This document shows, piece after piece, positions 43,414 to 55,384 of a stretch of 64,000 nt of DNA; position 1 is the first letter of the stretch; each line of letters opens with the position of its first letter. The position numbers were made by a program, and so were the translations under genes. The DNA comes from Nemophila menziesii (Eukaryota > Streptophyta > Magnoliopsida > Boraginales > Hydrophyllaceae), in assembly GCA_029959085.1 (NCBI GenBank), contig JARWIR010000002.1:32006233-32070232 (forward strand), read 5' to 3'. Under the pieces are notes generated by a model, which saw nothing but the letters and a program-made list of their open reading frames with translations, searched no databases and had not been told where the DNA came from.

Positions 43414-44460
43414 AATTTGGGATTGCTTGTATTACCGCTTTAATCAAGACTTCTTTCCCACCTTCGGATAGATATTTTGAAGTCCAATTAGAGGCCTTAC
43501 TAATTATTCTATCTTTGATGTAATTTAAATTTTCCATTTTCGATCTCTTCAATGTTAGAGGTAAGCCAAGATATTTTCCAAGTGAATTGGTACTGGAGAT
43601 TCCTATAATACCTTCGAGTTCTTTCTTTTTGCATTCCTCTATTCCTTTACTAAAAAGAATCGATGATTTACTGTAGTTGACTTCTTGACCCGATTCTTGA
43701 CAATATTTTCCAATAATTTCCTTAAAATTCTCAAATTCCTCCCTTGTAGCTTCCACAAAAAATAAGGCATCATCCGCGAATAGTAAATGTGTTAGGTTCA
43801 AACAGTTCCTCGTGATTCTTAATCCATTTAGTTGTCCAGCCTCGCTATAAGATTCCAAGGTATAAATTAGGGCTTCAGTCATTATAGAAAATAAAAGAGG
43901 CGACAGTGGGTCGCCTTGTCTAATACCCCTTTCTGGTAAAAAAATTCCAAGTCTTTCTCCGTTGATTATAATTTGTAAACTAGTTGTTGATATGCATTTA
44001 TAGATTAAAGTTCTCCATTTCTCACAAAAACCCAATTTTTGTAGCACCTTCATCAGAAATCCCCAATCAACTCTATCATACGCTTTCGCCATGTCAACTT
44101 TGATTACCGCATAGTGTTTTTTTTATCTCCTCTTGCTATTTAAAAAGAAAGATACCTCTTGCGCAATAATTATATTATCTTGAATATTCCTCCCTTTAAT
44201 AAACGCCGATTGAGTTGGCGATATAATCTTATCCATCATAGGTTGTAGCCTGAGGGCTAGTAATTTTGCAATAATCTTATAAATTAGGTTGATACATGAT
44301 ATAGGCCTATAGTCTTTCGGTTTTCCCTGAATTTCTCCTTTTGGTATAAGCGTAATTATCGTCTCGTTTATCTCCCATAGGTCACACTTTAATTCAAAAA
44401 AATCCTTCACTATTCTGACAACGTCATCTTTTATTATTATCCAATATTCCCGTTAGTCCG
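43340..44460 (-). pseudogene. L-A reverse transcriptase
   Basis: Non-LTR RT. The segment 44410-44123 has ETIITLIPKGEIQGKPKDYR and TQSAFIKGRNIQDNIIIAQE. The segment 44092-43340 has MAKAYDRVDWGFLMKVLQKL with the first catalytic Asp, RGIRQGDPLSPLLFSIMTEA, and LTHLLFADDALFFVEATREE with the FADD box, then KYLGLPLTLKRSKMENLNY. All catalytic residues are present. Two one-base shifts, near 44110 and 44420, break the frame. Confidence 0.9.
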
Positions 44461-45530
44461 TCTGGACCTGGGGCCTTTGTTCCCGTTATGCTGAAAACTG
44501 CTTCCTTGATCTCCTCGTAATCTGGTACTCTACTTAGCTCTTCATTCATTTCACTAGATACTTTTGTAGGTATAAGGTTGGTAATGTCTTCATCATATAC
44601 TTTATCCTCTTTTTTGAATAGTTTGATATAGAAATCTTGAAAAATTATTTTAACCTCCTCTAGGTCTTCTACCCACATATCATCTTCATTTTTAATAGCC
44701 ACTATCCTATTAATATTTCTTCTAACTTTTGTGAGGTTGTGAAAATATGTCGTGTTTTTATCTCCGCATTTGATGTGTTGGTCTCTTGATTTTTCCGCCC
44801 AATATTTTTCTTCATTTACCCATAACTCTTCCATCTCATTTTTAATTTCTTTCACCTTTTCTAATATTTCTTGTCTAGGTTCTTCTCCTTGTAAAACTTC
44901 TAATTTAGCTTGTAGTTCATTGATTCTTTTTTTACTATTAAAGTTTATGTTTTTACTCCACCTAGTTAGGGATTTACATGTTTTTTCTTTGCATTTCTGA
45001 AATTTTTTAATAGGATCCTCTATGTTTTTGCAAGACCAAGCACTTTTGATTACATTTATACATTCTTCATTCTCAATCCACCTTGAATCAAAGAGAAAAT
45101 AATTTTGTTTTTTGGCGCCCCTAATGTCTTTTTCCAAAATGAGAGGTGAGTGGTCCGACCCTACTGCTGGGGGAACCTTGATAATTGCGTTTGAAAACAT
45201 CTCAAAAAAATTAACATTCGCTAAACCTCTATCTAATTTTTCTTTAACATTTTCTTTACCTTCCCTATTAATTTTCCAAGTGAAAAAACACCCTTTTGAT
45301 TCTACTTCAGTTAGGCTATTATTCATGATGAATTTGTTGAATTTCATAATACGATTAAGGTTAGCTTGGTGTTTACCTTGTTTCTCCTCAAATCTTGCAA
45401 CTTCATTGAAATCGCCCATCATCAAAACAGCTTTGTCATGTGTTTTCATCCATTTAGTTAGTTCTAGCCAAATGTTTTCTCTACACAGTTCATCACAAGG
45501 TGCATAGACAAACACTAGGTACCATAGTCT
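44424..45530 (-). pseudogene. L-A endonuclease (C-terminal part) and RT N-terminus
   Basis: An open frame of 363 codons. It opens with YLVFVYAPCDELCRENIWL, then VLMMGDFNEVARFEEKQGK and the terminal VGSDHSPLIL, the D-H-S catalytic strand of the APE-like endonuclease. A Lys-rich spacer follows and then SRVPDYEEIKEAVFSITGTK with APGPDG at the RT start. The endonuclease N-terminus (WNxxG region) is missing because of 5' truncation near 45530. Confidence 0.88.
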
Positions 45531-45955
45531 AAATTAAAGAAATGTAATGCTAAGTCAGTGAAGGTGTTAGAGTCTTTCAAGTACAGCATTATCATTGATC
45601 CCATTGGCTCCTCGTCTAAGTCAGGTGGGATCATAGTGGCCGATGACCCAACTGCATATAATCTTTCCTTGGGCTTCTTCGTAAACTATAATACTCAGAC
45701 TGTGTGATGTAAACCAAAGAATCAACCGACATTTTAATATAAATTTTTAACATATACAAACCCATCATAATCTGGCCTAACGAATCAACCTATTCCTAAT
45801 CTCGAGAAATAGGTCTCTACCTGCTGGTGATCCCAACAACCCCTGAACCTCCATCTAGCAAAAGGAGCGAATCGGTCAGCTTGATCATTAAAACGTCTAC
45901 GTAGATGACGGAATGACATGTTGCCTGCGATTTCTAGCATCTGTCATTTTTAAAA
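45531..45955 (-). pseudogene. Possible host-gene exon fragments (unrecognised)
   Basis: Two stretches look coding rather than LINE-like. On the minus strand, after a plausible splice acceptor (aatttttaaaaatgacag), a 51-codon frame runs from about 45941 to 45786, including SFRHLRRRFNDQADRF and ARWRFRGCWDHQQVETYF. After a second acceptor-like ctttggtttacatcacacag, a frame at about 45690-45531 includes AVGSSATMIPPDLDEEPMGS and LYLKDSNTFTDLALHF. It ends where L-A begins. The product is not recognised. The fragment is bracketed by L-A on the left and L-B on the right. It may be a wrecked gene or an unfamiliar repeat. Confidence 0.35.
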
Positions 45956-46044
45956 ATTAAAACAAAATTAGATACAATAGTATAAAATCCACCCTGTTCA
46001 TGAGAAAGTAAAACTAAAGGACCATAGTAAAGGTGTAATAAACC

Positions 46045-46574
46045 ATAACATTTTTCTTGTCAACTATTATAACGCACCTACAACCTATTACTATTACAAA
46101 TACTAATAAAGAAGTCATTAGACGCAACAAGGGAAAAGTCCACCCATTTAGACAATTTTTTTTCTTTTAGTACACTTAGCCAGAGCATCCGCTGTAGAGT
46201 TAAAATTTATATTAATATGAGCCACTTTCCAAAGTGGATATTGTGACCTAACCATTTTCTAACTTCCGAAAGAATAGGTTTAAGGCTCCAGTGGAGCCTG
46301 GTCAAACCGGAGATTTCTTGAATTAGTTCAATATTGTCAGAGTAGAACGAAACTCTCTGACTTGATAGGTCTATTGTCGACCTCATGGCCATTAGCATGA
46401 CTCTCGCTTCGCCTTCAATGACTTTATTAATTTTACATCTGATGTTAATCTTCTGACAAATAGTTCCGAGTTTATCAATACCAATTGCTACAATCGCTGG
46501 TGGTTCCTTATTATTTATGAATGATGCATCACACATACAAACCATTTCAGCGTCATCCACAAGCGTTGGATTAT
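46045..46574 (-). pseudogene. LINE L-B copy 1, segment a (3' end, RNase H)
   Basis: 3' end of the first L-B LINE: 3' UTR (ctacaacctattactattac) shared with copy 2 at 57420, then RNase H. Catalytic words: MCDASFINNKE, EGEARVMLMAMRS and VSFYSDNIELIQEI; the last Asp region is near 46190. The usual W in the GESWA motif is changed. The segment ends at 46574 where element C begins; the matching LINE sequence in copy 2 continues at about 57915. Confidence 0.82.
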
Positions 46575-47750
46575 TGGTGGGTCCTTGTGTGTTAGAAAAT
46601 AATAAAGATAAAATAGAGGAACCACTAACAGCAAGTGTACAGTTGTCCCAAGTAATATATGATAATCAAGTTCGTTCTCAGTGACAGATTAGGTTGACTC
46701 TAATGCTTATCAAATAGTAATTTAATTGCAAATACAGAAATGTAAAAGATATGATTTTTGGTTTGGTTTTCTATAACTAAGACGCAAGTAAAAACACTAA
46801 ATTAATTAAACTAATAATGAAAGTAATGCAAATAAAGGGGTAGACGCAAGGAAGAGAGTAGTACTTGAGTCACACAAAGTTTTCACCGCAAACTTTCCTA
46901 ATTAATGTTTTCTGTTAAGGGCTGAATAGTTATAATTGTGCTAGTCGGGACTCTAAAGTCTCCTTACCCCCGTCAGGGTGAACTAAGGAGCTCTCCTACG
47001 ATATACTAAATCAGTCAGGATAAATAAAACTACATTAAGATGGTTCAAGTTCTTACCGCTTTGACTATTGGATAGTCAAGTCTGTCAAGATCATTGGCAA
47101 ATACCAACGACAATTACCTAGTTATGTATCTAAACCCCCCATCAAGGTGATCAATACGCCACTACATTGAATAGCCCAGATACTAATAATTATCCCTAGG
47201 TCACGAGTCTAAAGATAATAATTCAAGTGTAAAGTAAAAGCCAACACAACTAACTAATTCAATTTCAATTGTAAAAATCCCAAATTAGAAAAACATGAAT
47301 TAATCAAGAATGGGTTCAACCCAATTTGCAATTCTCAAGTACAATTTAAGTTTAGCTCATACTAATAAAAATAACTGAAATAAAATAAATAGGGTTCATG
47401 ATGAATTACAGAAATAAGTAAAACCTAATTAAAAGGTTAATAATTGTTGTTGTTGGAAGAAAGAATTCTCCAGCTTCAGCTTTCAGTCTCCTTTTTGCTT
47501 CTTGGACTTCTCCCAAGTGTTCCTCTTGTGTGTAATATGAGTTGGGTGTTAAAAAAATGAAGTCTAAGGCTTACTTATAGTGGGCAAAACGGATTGGGCT
47601 TTAATCTTATAAGGAATTACGTTAAATGAAATAAAAGCCCAATCCATAAATGAAATCCCGTAACTGATGTGCAGCCGTTACTAAAACAGCTGTAACTTTT
47701 GCATCCGGATTCGGAATCACTTCGTTCAACTTGGAACATTGTTATGTGTC
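46575..47750 (-). repeat. Element C 3' LTR, U3-deleted
   Basis: Starts tggtgggtccttgtgtg with the conserved hairpin AACAG/CAGTT (one mismatch) around caagtgta at 46627-46644. A TATA-like tacttatagt lies near 47570. Near 47750 the sequence jumps directly into the internal 3' region (gaataatacccaaagc, as at 22847 in E3), so about 350 bases of U3 and the polypurine tract are deleted. Confidence 0.78.
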
Positions 47751-49115
47751 TAATGAATAATACCCAAAGCATAACTCAAAACAAATATCATATAGTATGA
47801 TCCTAGGAATTAATATACACATACAAATGTCATGCAAAATCAAACACAAATAATTAATTAAAAATTAACTTCACAATGCTAGAAGGTTACGCTTGCACTT
47901 ATCTCAAGATGATGGCTATAGGGTGTTCATTGATCCTCACTTAACTTTGAACGCTCCACTTAGCATACTCTCTATTAGCTGAATTACAAATCCACTATAT
48001 AACTAGGAATCACGAGCACTTTATGGTTATAACGTAGGCTTAGGGACGGTATGTAATGTATATTTGGTAAATTTAAAGTGAGCTTTTGCCTCTCTCACCT
48101 CACTTACCATCAACAATCTGTCCTTGAGTTTACACGCGAATATTGTTCTCACTCACCCCATTTGATGCACTAATGTAGCGTCCCCAAAAAATACCCAATA
48201 AGCACTAAAGATGATTTCTAAAATTCTACTTTGCCGGTTACTTTATTTATTTTCTTTATTTTCTTTTTCATTTCAATTTTCTCTTTTTTTTTGTACAAGA
48301 TACCCATGACCATCATTTTGATGTGAAAGGTCATGTCTCTTATAATTTTTTTTTTCAAATCCCGGCAAAGGGTTACAATTAATATATCATCAACAATTGC
48401 GCATAACTATAAACGCATACAAATTCCCTCCCATTGTAATCTCCCAATAATGAAACCCACCACCCCAAACTCAAGCTCAAGACAGGAAGTCTCAGGATTG
48501 TGATTGAAGTGCGGGTCATATGGTAATGCCTAATAATCTAAAGGGATATGGGCTTATAATGTGGCGACAAAAGAGAGGCTTATAGGCTAAATATGGGGCT
48601 AAGACGGATAATATTATATTAAGGGATAGAAGGCCAAAAAGGATTCAATGGGCTAACAAAGAACTGCCTCTATCATTTTCCTAATTACATAGCTTGTCTC
48701 TAGTTCATACCTAAGTGGGTTCTCTATCACTTTGGATCTCGCGTTCTACACACCAAACATTGTCCTTAAGTACAAGTTTACTTCTTTTGCATTGTTCATT
48801 AATTCTACCTATTAATTACCTATGTTTGCATGTAATCTAAATGCGTTTTATACTAATTCCTAAAGTCTACTATTTTCTATCATAAATTCATATAAAGTTT
48901 GCTTAATGGAGACATTTAAAATTCTCTACAGTCAAACGCAACCCTAAAATTAGTTTTATTGAAAGCAAAAAAAACAAATAACAAATAAAAATTAGGATGA
49001 GGCAACGAACGCACCCCAAACTCAAAAATGAGTCGTGTCCCCACGACTCGAAAAGACTCAATAAAGAAATTAAAATATTATACACTACTAAATGAGAGAG
49101 TTAGGAAAACGTATC
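47751..49115 (-). other. Element C 3' non-coding region
   Basis: Matches E3 22840-24147 and element A: the aacatgc-type 3' region with caaagggttacaa near 48366-48378 and a T-rich stretch near 48240-48360. No gene. Confidence 0.75.
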
Positions 49116-49500
49116 TCAACCAGCACTAGGCTGGTTTTCGGTGTTGCGTCCACGTAAAACTTCCTTCTTGAGTACAGAGTAGGTGGCATGTTGTATGGTG
49201 CTCACCCCAAGTAGCATATTTCTGAGGAGGTCTAACTCTTTTGTCACGCTTCCTAAAGTAGCAATCATCTTATCTTGGTTCGCCTTTAACACTCGAATCT
49301 TAGCCTCCAACTCATTATTGGAATTCACATTCTGCGTTGGTGGAGGGACTCTAGGAGTCCTCCTTGCTTCAACCTCTTCAAACCAGTGATGACCTTTCTT
49401 CGGGATTTCAATACCCTTAGCAGGAGTTGCTCCACTAGTGTTAGGATTAACCCATCCTCTTTAGTTATAGCACAAGGAATCAGTCCTGTTCGTCATCTTC
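49116..49500 (-). pseudogene. Element C env-like ORF, internally deleted
   Basis: The N-terminal start near 49500 reads MTNRTDSLCYN, followed by a stop and then NPNTSGATPAKGIEIPKKGH. This passes directly to the C-terminal coiled coil NNELEAKIRVLKANQDKMIA and TKELDLLRNM, ending near 49116. The central domain present in E2 and E3 is missing. The retained ends match E3. Confidence 0.7.
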
Positions 49501-49870
49501 AATGAACCCCAAACTCAAAACTTCAAAAATTCAAAAACTAGAGAAAATGTTTTGAACTTTGATGTTTTGAGGATACAGGAAGATGGTATGAGGTGTTATA
49601 AGAGATGGGTAATGAATATCTCGGGGAGAAGATGAGGTTTAATGGGTCAAAGTGAAGCTTTGATGGAAGAAAAGTGAATAATTTTGGTGTCTGGTGGAAG
49701 GATTTGATGATGATTATGTGTTAGGAGTGGTTTAGAGGGAAAGATTTGATGTGTTTTGGTGTTTTGATGATGAATAGCAGGTACATAATGATAGGAGGTT
49801 CGTCAATAGTGGTGTCTTGCGTGAGGAATTGTGTCTAAGAGAAGAAAATAAGGTAATATGTAAATTAGGG
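49501..49870 (-). other. Element C leader of the env-like ORF
   Basis: Equivalent of 25590-25955 in E3, with gaactttgatgttttgaggata at 49554-49575 shared almost exactly. ORFs on both strands here overlap each other and the repeat block and are not credible. Confidence 0.5.
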
Positions 49871-49879
49871 TTTTGGGGC

Positions 49880-50145
49880 GGCGGCCCCACTGGCAACCGG
49901 TCAGATGACTGGCATACCGGTGGGCGACTTTGCAAAACAGCACCCTCTCGGCAAAATACCCGAGTCAAGAACCCGAGCCCTTGCGTTTTTTTACGCAACA
50001 AATAGTTGCGTGGAACATCTTCGAAGACAGCAGCTCGCGCTTCCTTTGGTCGGCATACCGGACAGACGAACGACATGCCGGTGGGCTCTTTTCAAAAAAT
50101 CTTCTTCTCGGCAAAATACGCGAGTCCTGAACCCGAGGCCTCGTG
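49880..50145. repeat. Element C GC-rich palindromic repeat (about 160 bp x 2)
   Basis: Two units identified by ctcggcaaaatacccgagtc at about 49946 and its near copy at about 50107. Each is preceded by paired CCGG words (aaccggtcagatgactggcataccggt and cataccggacagacgaacgacatgccggt). The block sits between the lost pol side and the env-like leader, as in E2 and E3. The ctcggcaaaa-ccgag word is shared with E2. Confidence 0.78.
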
Positions 50146-50150
50146 TACTT

Positions 50151-50561
50151 TAACTTGGAAAGAAACTAATGATATACAATTATGAATCCAACCAATCCAT
50201 TTCTCACAAAACCCAGAGCACGTAATGATTTATATAAATAAATTCGGTTAACCTGATCATACGCTTTTTCCATATCGATTTTAACTGCCGCATAATTCTT
50301 CTTGGATTTCCTTTTAATATAAAAAAAATTCGATACCTCTTGCACAATTAAGATATTATCTTCCTACCCTTAATAAATGCAGTGTGGGTTGGTGAAATAG
50401 TCATATCCATAAAAGGTTGAAGTCTAGAAGCAAGGATTTTAGTAATAATCTTATAACAGAAGTTAGCACATGATATGGGCCTATAATATTTGACAAATTC
50501 TTGACGTGTACCTTTAAGGAATAAGCGTAATTACTGAGTCGTTGATTCTACTAATATCCAT
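50151..50561 (-). pseudogene. LINE L-B copy 1, segment b (RT fragment)
   Basis: RT fragment matching copy 2 at 59660-60075: MEKAYDQ..., the VQEVSNFFYIKRKSKKNYAA-like wording and HIGFIKG equivalent. It begins at the deletion junction near 50150, where both partners share actttaacttgg-like bases. It ends at the L-C insertion point; gttgattctactaatatccat (50541-50561) is the left target duplication of L-C. Confidence 0.78.
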
Positions 50562-50879
50562 TTTTTTATCATAAAATCAATTTTTCATTAATTTTTAACT
50601 TCAAAATGTCATTACAACTAGGAACTTTTCAAGCATTGGCCCAAGCATGGGTTCAATTTCTTGAAAGCCCAATACACCTTTTAATATAAAAAACATTAAA
50701 ACTAACACGACCCATTACATATAATGGACCCTATTACACTTTAAAATAAAGAGATACAAGTTGGCTAACCCAATTCTAGCCTATTAATCAACTTTATAAC
50801 ACCATTACTCTTTAGTCTCATTTCCATCATCTTCATACTCGCCATACAAAAGATTTTAACCACCAATTTATCTTCATTC

Positions 50880-53800
50880 ATACCTAAACCTCCATGTTCT
50901 ATTTCATTTCTTTCCCACTATACAATATAAACATATGAAGTACACATTAGACTTACCAACATCTTCATTTCATTACTCGGCAAAGCTTCAACTATGTTAA
51001 TTAATTCATCAAAGTCTCTTGGCACATTTGTTATCTCGCATTTCCTCAATATCCTGCAGAAAATTCTTCCCGAAAAAGAACAATCGAAGAAGATATGAGT
51101 ATGATCTTCAGTTATAGCCCTACACATATTACAAAGAGGATTAATTTGACAACCCCACTGTAACATTCTATCATTTGTACTGAGCCTGATCTGAATAGCG
51201 AGCCAAGAAACAAAGGAACATCTTGGGATATTAGCTTTTGCCCATATGAATTTGCTCCATTTGACCTTCTCCGAGTTATCCATGATCTGAAACAGGGTTT
51301 TTTTGAAAGAAAACACATTCTTATCACTTTCACTCCATCTCTTAATGTCTTCCCCTGATTTCAACTTGAATTCATTTAAATTAGGAAGAATCTTACCAAC
51401 ACAAGGTGGTAATCTCCACCTTTCTCTCCCATAGCAAGAATCAACAGTTTTATTGCTATTTATACTATCTTTTTATAACTCAATTTCAAGTATTTCTTGA
51501 ATACTATTCCCCTGTATCCATCTATCCCAAATCAAATAAGTGCTCTTAGCATCATAAACCTTATGAGATATAAAATTGTAAGCAATCTTCCTGATTTTTA
51601 GCAGCTTTTTCCAAACCCATATGTTACTCTGCTTCTCATCCATACTCCATATACACTTATCTTTAACTATATTATTCTTCACCCACATACTCCACAGGTT
51701 CTCTTTTTGCGCATACATCCTCCAAAATATGAATAAAAGGCACTCCATATTAATATCTCCTATCCTTGATATACCTGAACCCCCCACATTCTTTGCTCAA
51801 ACACACCTTATCCCACGCTATTTTAGCATCTTGAGCCCCATCAGTGTTCCCTTTCCATAGAAAGCTGCTCATCAGCTGGTTAAGTTTGTATATAACATGT
51901 TTTGGCAATAAAAATACTCTACACCAGTATAATATCTTACTGATAAGAATACTCTTTATTAATTCAACTCTCCTAGCATATGACAATAATTTTGAAGCCC
52001 ATTGGTTAAAAGAACTATATATCTTGTCTACTAGTTTGTTACCTTCATCAACACTGAGTTTTTTTGAGTGGAGTGGGACCCCCAAATATCTTACTGGAAG
52101 ACTCCCAATCTTGATGTTTAAAATCCTTGAGATCTTCTGTCTTGTATCCATATCTGCACCACTGAAATATAATTCACTCTTATGATAGTTAATATTGAGA
52201 TCGGATAATCTAGTGAATAGATTTAACCCCTCCTTTATTATACTTGCAGATTCTCTATTAGCCTTAAAGAATTCTAATAGATCATCAGCAAATATAATGT
52301 GATTTAGCTTCATGATTTCACATTTCTGATGGTATTTAAAACCAGTTTTCCTTGCTAGATGATTGAAAAACCTGTGAAAACCTCCATACACATAGCAAAT
52401 AAATAAGGGGAGAGGGGGTCTCCTTGTCTCAACCCCCTTTTCCCTTCAAAAAACCCACAAGCTTCTCCATTTATACAAACTGAATATGATGGAGAACAAA
52501 CACACATTTTTATCCAAGTGATAAAATGAGCTGGAAAATCAAAAGCTATTAAAGTGTTAATTATAAAACTCCAGTTGACACTATCATAAGCCTTCTGCAA
52601 GTCTAAATTAATAGTGCAATTAGGATTAGCATTTTTCTTCTCATATCCCAACATAATAATTATCTCCAATAAATCTTCCACCTACATAAGCTTCTTGATT
52701 CCAGGATATAATAGAGCTGCTTACCTTTTTGAGTCTTTTACAGATAATTCTTGATAAGGTTTTATAAGTTGTATTTGTATAGGATATAGGCATGAATTTC
52801 TTGATATTTGATGGCTTCTTCTCCTTTGGAATGAGAACTATATTTGTTGCATTGACTTGCTTCAGAAGTTTTCCATTTGCGAGACATTGCTTCATTGCTT
52901 TTGTAAAGTCCTCACCTATAATATTCCATGATTCCTTGTAAAAGGCATAATTAAACCCATCAGGGCCAGGACTCTTATTTTCATTGATAGAGAAAAGAGC
53001 ATCTTTAACTTCTTTGTTTGTAACAGGAGCTATAAGACCCTTCTTCTGATCTTTTAGTCAATTGCTTACCTATAATATATCTTAAAGTATTACTTGAAAT
53101 AAGTGTTATTAAATTTCTTGAGAGCGGCTTTAGTGTTTTTTTGTTTCATACACAGCTGATACATATAATTTCCCTCAATTTCAGTGTCCACAAATTTCTC
53201 ATGTTTCGCCCAAGCATTAAAAAATTTGAACTAACTAGCAATCATTCTCTTCTTACCACCCAGACTAAGCTTGATTGGACAATGATCTGAAGTTGAAGGA
53301 GAGTGAATCACAACAATAGAAGCCATAGTGTCAAGCCATCTAGTGTTAATGAAGACCCTATCTATTTTACTAGCTCTTATCTGATCACTTCCACTTTTAT
53401 TTGTAAAAGTATAGAACTGTCCACCATAGCTATGTTCAAGAAAATTTGCATCATAAATGCATTCATTAAACTCTATAGCACCCTTATCCAACATGTTACA
53501 ATTTAGCCTGTCTTGGGTTCTCAAAATCTCATTGAAATCTCCCATTATACAAAGTTTTTCCGCCTCATATTTTTTACTAAACTCTACCATATCCTTCCAC
53601 AACAATCATGGCAGTGTAATAAACTTCCTTATTCTCACTCACTTTTACTTCAATAAGAATGAACTGTGAGCTGCTATCCACTAGGTTAACCTCTACATAT
53701 CTCTTATCCCAAAGTATCCAGACCCTACCACTATCATCTTTATTATAATTGTGAAACATCTCCATATGAGGGAAATGTTCACTTATTATTGCGGAATAGT

Positions 53801-53926
53801 TGTTCTCTTTTACTTTAGTTTCTAAAAGTCCAACCACTCTAACTTTATTACTAATATGAAATCCTTGACATCTAATTGCCTCAAGAGATTATTAAAGCAT
53901 ATCACATTACAAGCTATAATATTCAT
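50880..53926 (-). pseudogene. L-C ORF2: endonuclease, RT and zf-RVT
   Basis: ORF2 starts at ATG 53926 (MNIIACNVICFNN, a damaged N-terminal endonuclease motif where Trp is Cys). Then VGLLETKVKENNYSAIISEH, CIMGDFNEILRTQDRL and HSPSTSDHCPIKLSL complete the endonuclease (53837-53231). RT follows: NIVLIPKEKKPSNIKKFMPI, LDLQKAYDSVNWSFIINTLI, KRGLRQGDPLSPYLFAMCME, then IIFADDLLEFFKANRESAS with the FADD box near 52290, and RYLGVPLHSKKLSVDEGNKL. The zf-RVT part (51364-50918) has CNMCRAITEDHTHIFFDCSF. Several frameshifts, but few large losses. Confidence 0.88.
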
Positions 53927-54102
53927 ATGTTGGGTGGTCTTGTGATTTCATCTCCTCCATTGTGATTAATGAACACTGTTACATCTTGATCAATCACACC
54001 GACATCAACACTTTGAAGTTGTTCATATTGATTTGTTGTTGTTACAGAGCTAGATTCTCCTCTTGTTATTCCTCATTTCTTGTTAATTCTTATTATGTTT
54101 CA

Positions 54103-55108
54103 CTCCTCAGTGACTTTTTTCTCTTTATCCACTCTTGCAACTACTTCACTATTCACTTTTGGAATCCATACCTTCTGAACATTTGTACACTTATTTTATA
54201 AATGTCCAAATTTGTTGCACTTCAAGTAGATAGTTGGTCTCCATTCATACTCAACCCTCAAAACTTGTAACTCCTCTAAACCAATATCAACATACAACTC
54301 ATTTGGAAGTTCCTCTTTGGTATCTATTTCAACACACACTCTAGCGTACCTAGTATGGTTTTTTATTCAGTGATGGAATCCAATTGTAATGGGACTTTAA
54401 CACCACTCGCAACATAACCTAAACCCCTCTGAGTCCACAAATTCATCGGTATATTAACTAATTTCACCCATATTGGTATCTTAGAAACATCAATTTAATA
54501 GAACTGCATACCTAATTTCCACGGCCTAAGTAGTAGTGGTTTTCCATTTATATGCCAGATATGTTCTAACGCTTTACTATAATACTGTTGATTTTGGAAC
54601 TTAAACACAACACTACCCTTAGTAATTGATTTAATCTCCACTTTACCCAACTTATTCCATTGATACCTAACAAAGTTAGCAATCGCGAAGAACGGTGGTG
54701 GATTATCAATAAATTGTCCTATTAAACAATTTACCCACTGATCGGAACCCTCTTCAAGTAAATCTACAGGCGGTTTAATAATCTTCTTACCTTCCTTTCT
54801 CAGTGGTACATGGTGTTCAAGCTTCATCGACTTACTCGCACATCACCCAAATAGATTTGACCATGGAACTGCCTTCGATTCACCTTTAGATACACCAATC
54901 TCTAGTTCATCATTCAATTGTTCTATTATAACTTCACTCACCGAGTCTTTCTCTTTAAGTTTCATATCTTCTTCGCCCTTATACGACTCTGGAGTGTTAA
55001 TAGCTCAACACTTGGTGATAACATTTCTCTAGTAATATATCTATACTTCGTTTTAGCTCGTGAAGCGTTTGAGTTCTTACCAGATCCATTACTTTCGTTA
55101 TTAGTCAT
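54103..55108 (-). pseudogene. L-C ORF1 (DUF4283 and zinc-knuckle protein)
   Basis: ORF1 RNA-binding protein of plant L1 elements. It starts at ATG 55108 (MTNNESNGSGKNSNASRAK), shifts frame near 54990 and continues through WVNCLIGQFIDNPPPFFAIA, NKLGKVEIKSITKGSVVFKF and GKPLLLRPWKLGMQFY, the DUF4283 RRM-like domain (54827-54495). The knuckle near 54210-54180 reads CNKFGHL, a stop, then NKC. The ORF ends near 54103, about 180 bases before ORF2. Confidence 0.82.
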
Positions 55109-55384
55109 TTTTTAAGAGTAACTAAAATGAAAAAGAATAAAAGGAAAAATATGAAGGGAAGGAAGCGGTCGGATGGATGAGATGGAAGAGAGAGAGTGAG
55201 TGGCGGTTCAAAAAGCAATGAGAAAGTGTTGAATCCCAGAAAATTCAAGGTCAAACACTAAATTAGGAAAAGAAAAAAGCTAAAATGTAAAAAAAAAAAA
55301 GGCTAAAAAGAGGCGTGTGGGTGGTAAAAGTAAGATGGAATAAAATTTGGTGGATGAATGGCTAGGGAGGATTTTTTTTGGTAA
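55109..55384 (-). promoter_or_regulatory. L-C 5' leader
   Basis: About 275 bases between the inferred 5' end and the ORF1 ATG. This would hold the internal promoter of the LINE. On the minus strand it starts ccaaaaaaaatcctccctag and is C/T-rich. No defined promoter motif is recognised. Confidence 0.5.

Larger units (their letters stand above)
41661..45530 (-). mobile_element. LINE L-A (L1 type with RNase H), 5' truncated
   Basis: Minus-strand non-LTR retrotransposon. The poly(A) tail appears as T at 41662-41672. Going upstream: RNase H, Cys-rich zf-RVT region, reverse transcriptase, and the C-terminal two-thirds of the AP-type endonuclease. It stops near 45530 inside the endonuclease, so ORF1 and the endonuclease N-terminus are missing, the usual result of incomplete reverse transcription. 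Coding damage is light: frameshifts near 42350, 42600, 43380, 44110 and 44420. Confidence 0.9.
46575..50150 (-). mobile_element. Element C: truncated Athila-type element
   Basis: Minus-strand element inserted in L-B copy 1. It retains part of the 3' LTR (46575 to about 47750), the 3' non-coding region, an internally deleted env-like ORF, its leader and the GC-rich repeat block. It ends at about 50150, where L-B sequence resumes further upstream in the LINE. Gag, pol and the 5' LTR are missing, together with about 1.7 kb of the LINE that copy 2 still has (57920-59660). One deletion therefore removed both. The presumed left target bases are attat (46570-46574). Confidence 0.8.
50562..55384 (-). 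mobile_element. LINE L-C, nearly full length (about 4.8 kb)
   Basis: Minus-strand L1-type LINE with a T-run tail at 50561-50567, ORF2, ORF1 and about 270 bases of 5' leader. The target duplication is gttgattctactaatatccat (50541-50561) against gttgactctcatttactatatccat (55385-55409), partly diverged. It is inserted in the RT of L-B copy 1, which resumes at 55385. It is a different family from L-A and L-B, and no RNase H domain was recognised between its zf-RVT region and tail. Confidence 0.85.

Noticed and set aside
49732..50153. ORFs on both strands, up to 114 codons, in element C
   Set aside because: Same cause as in E2: low stop frequency in the GC-rich repeat block. Frames on opposite strands overlap fully.
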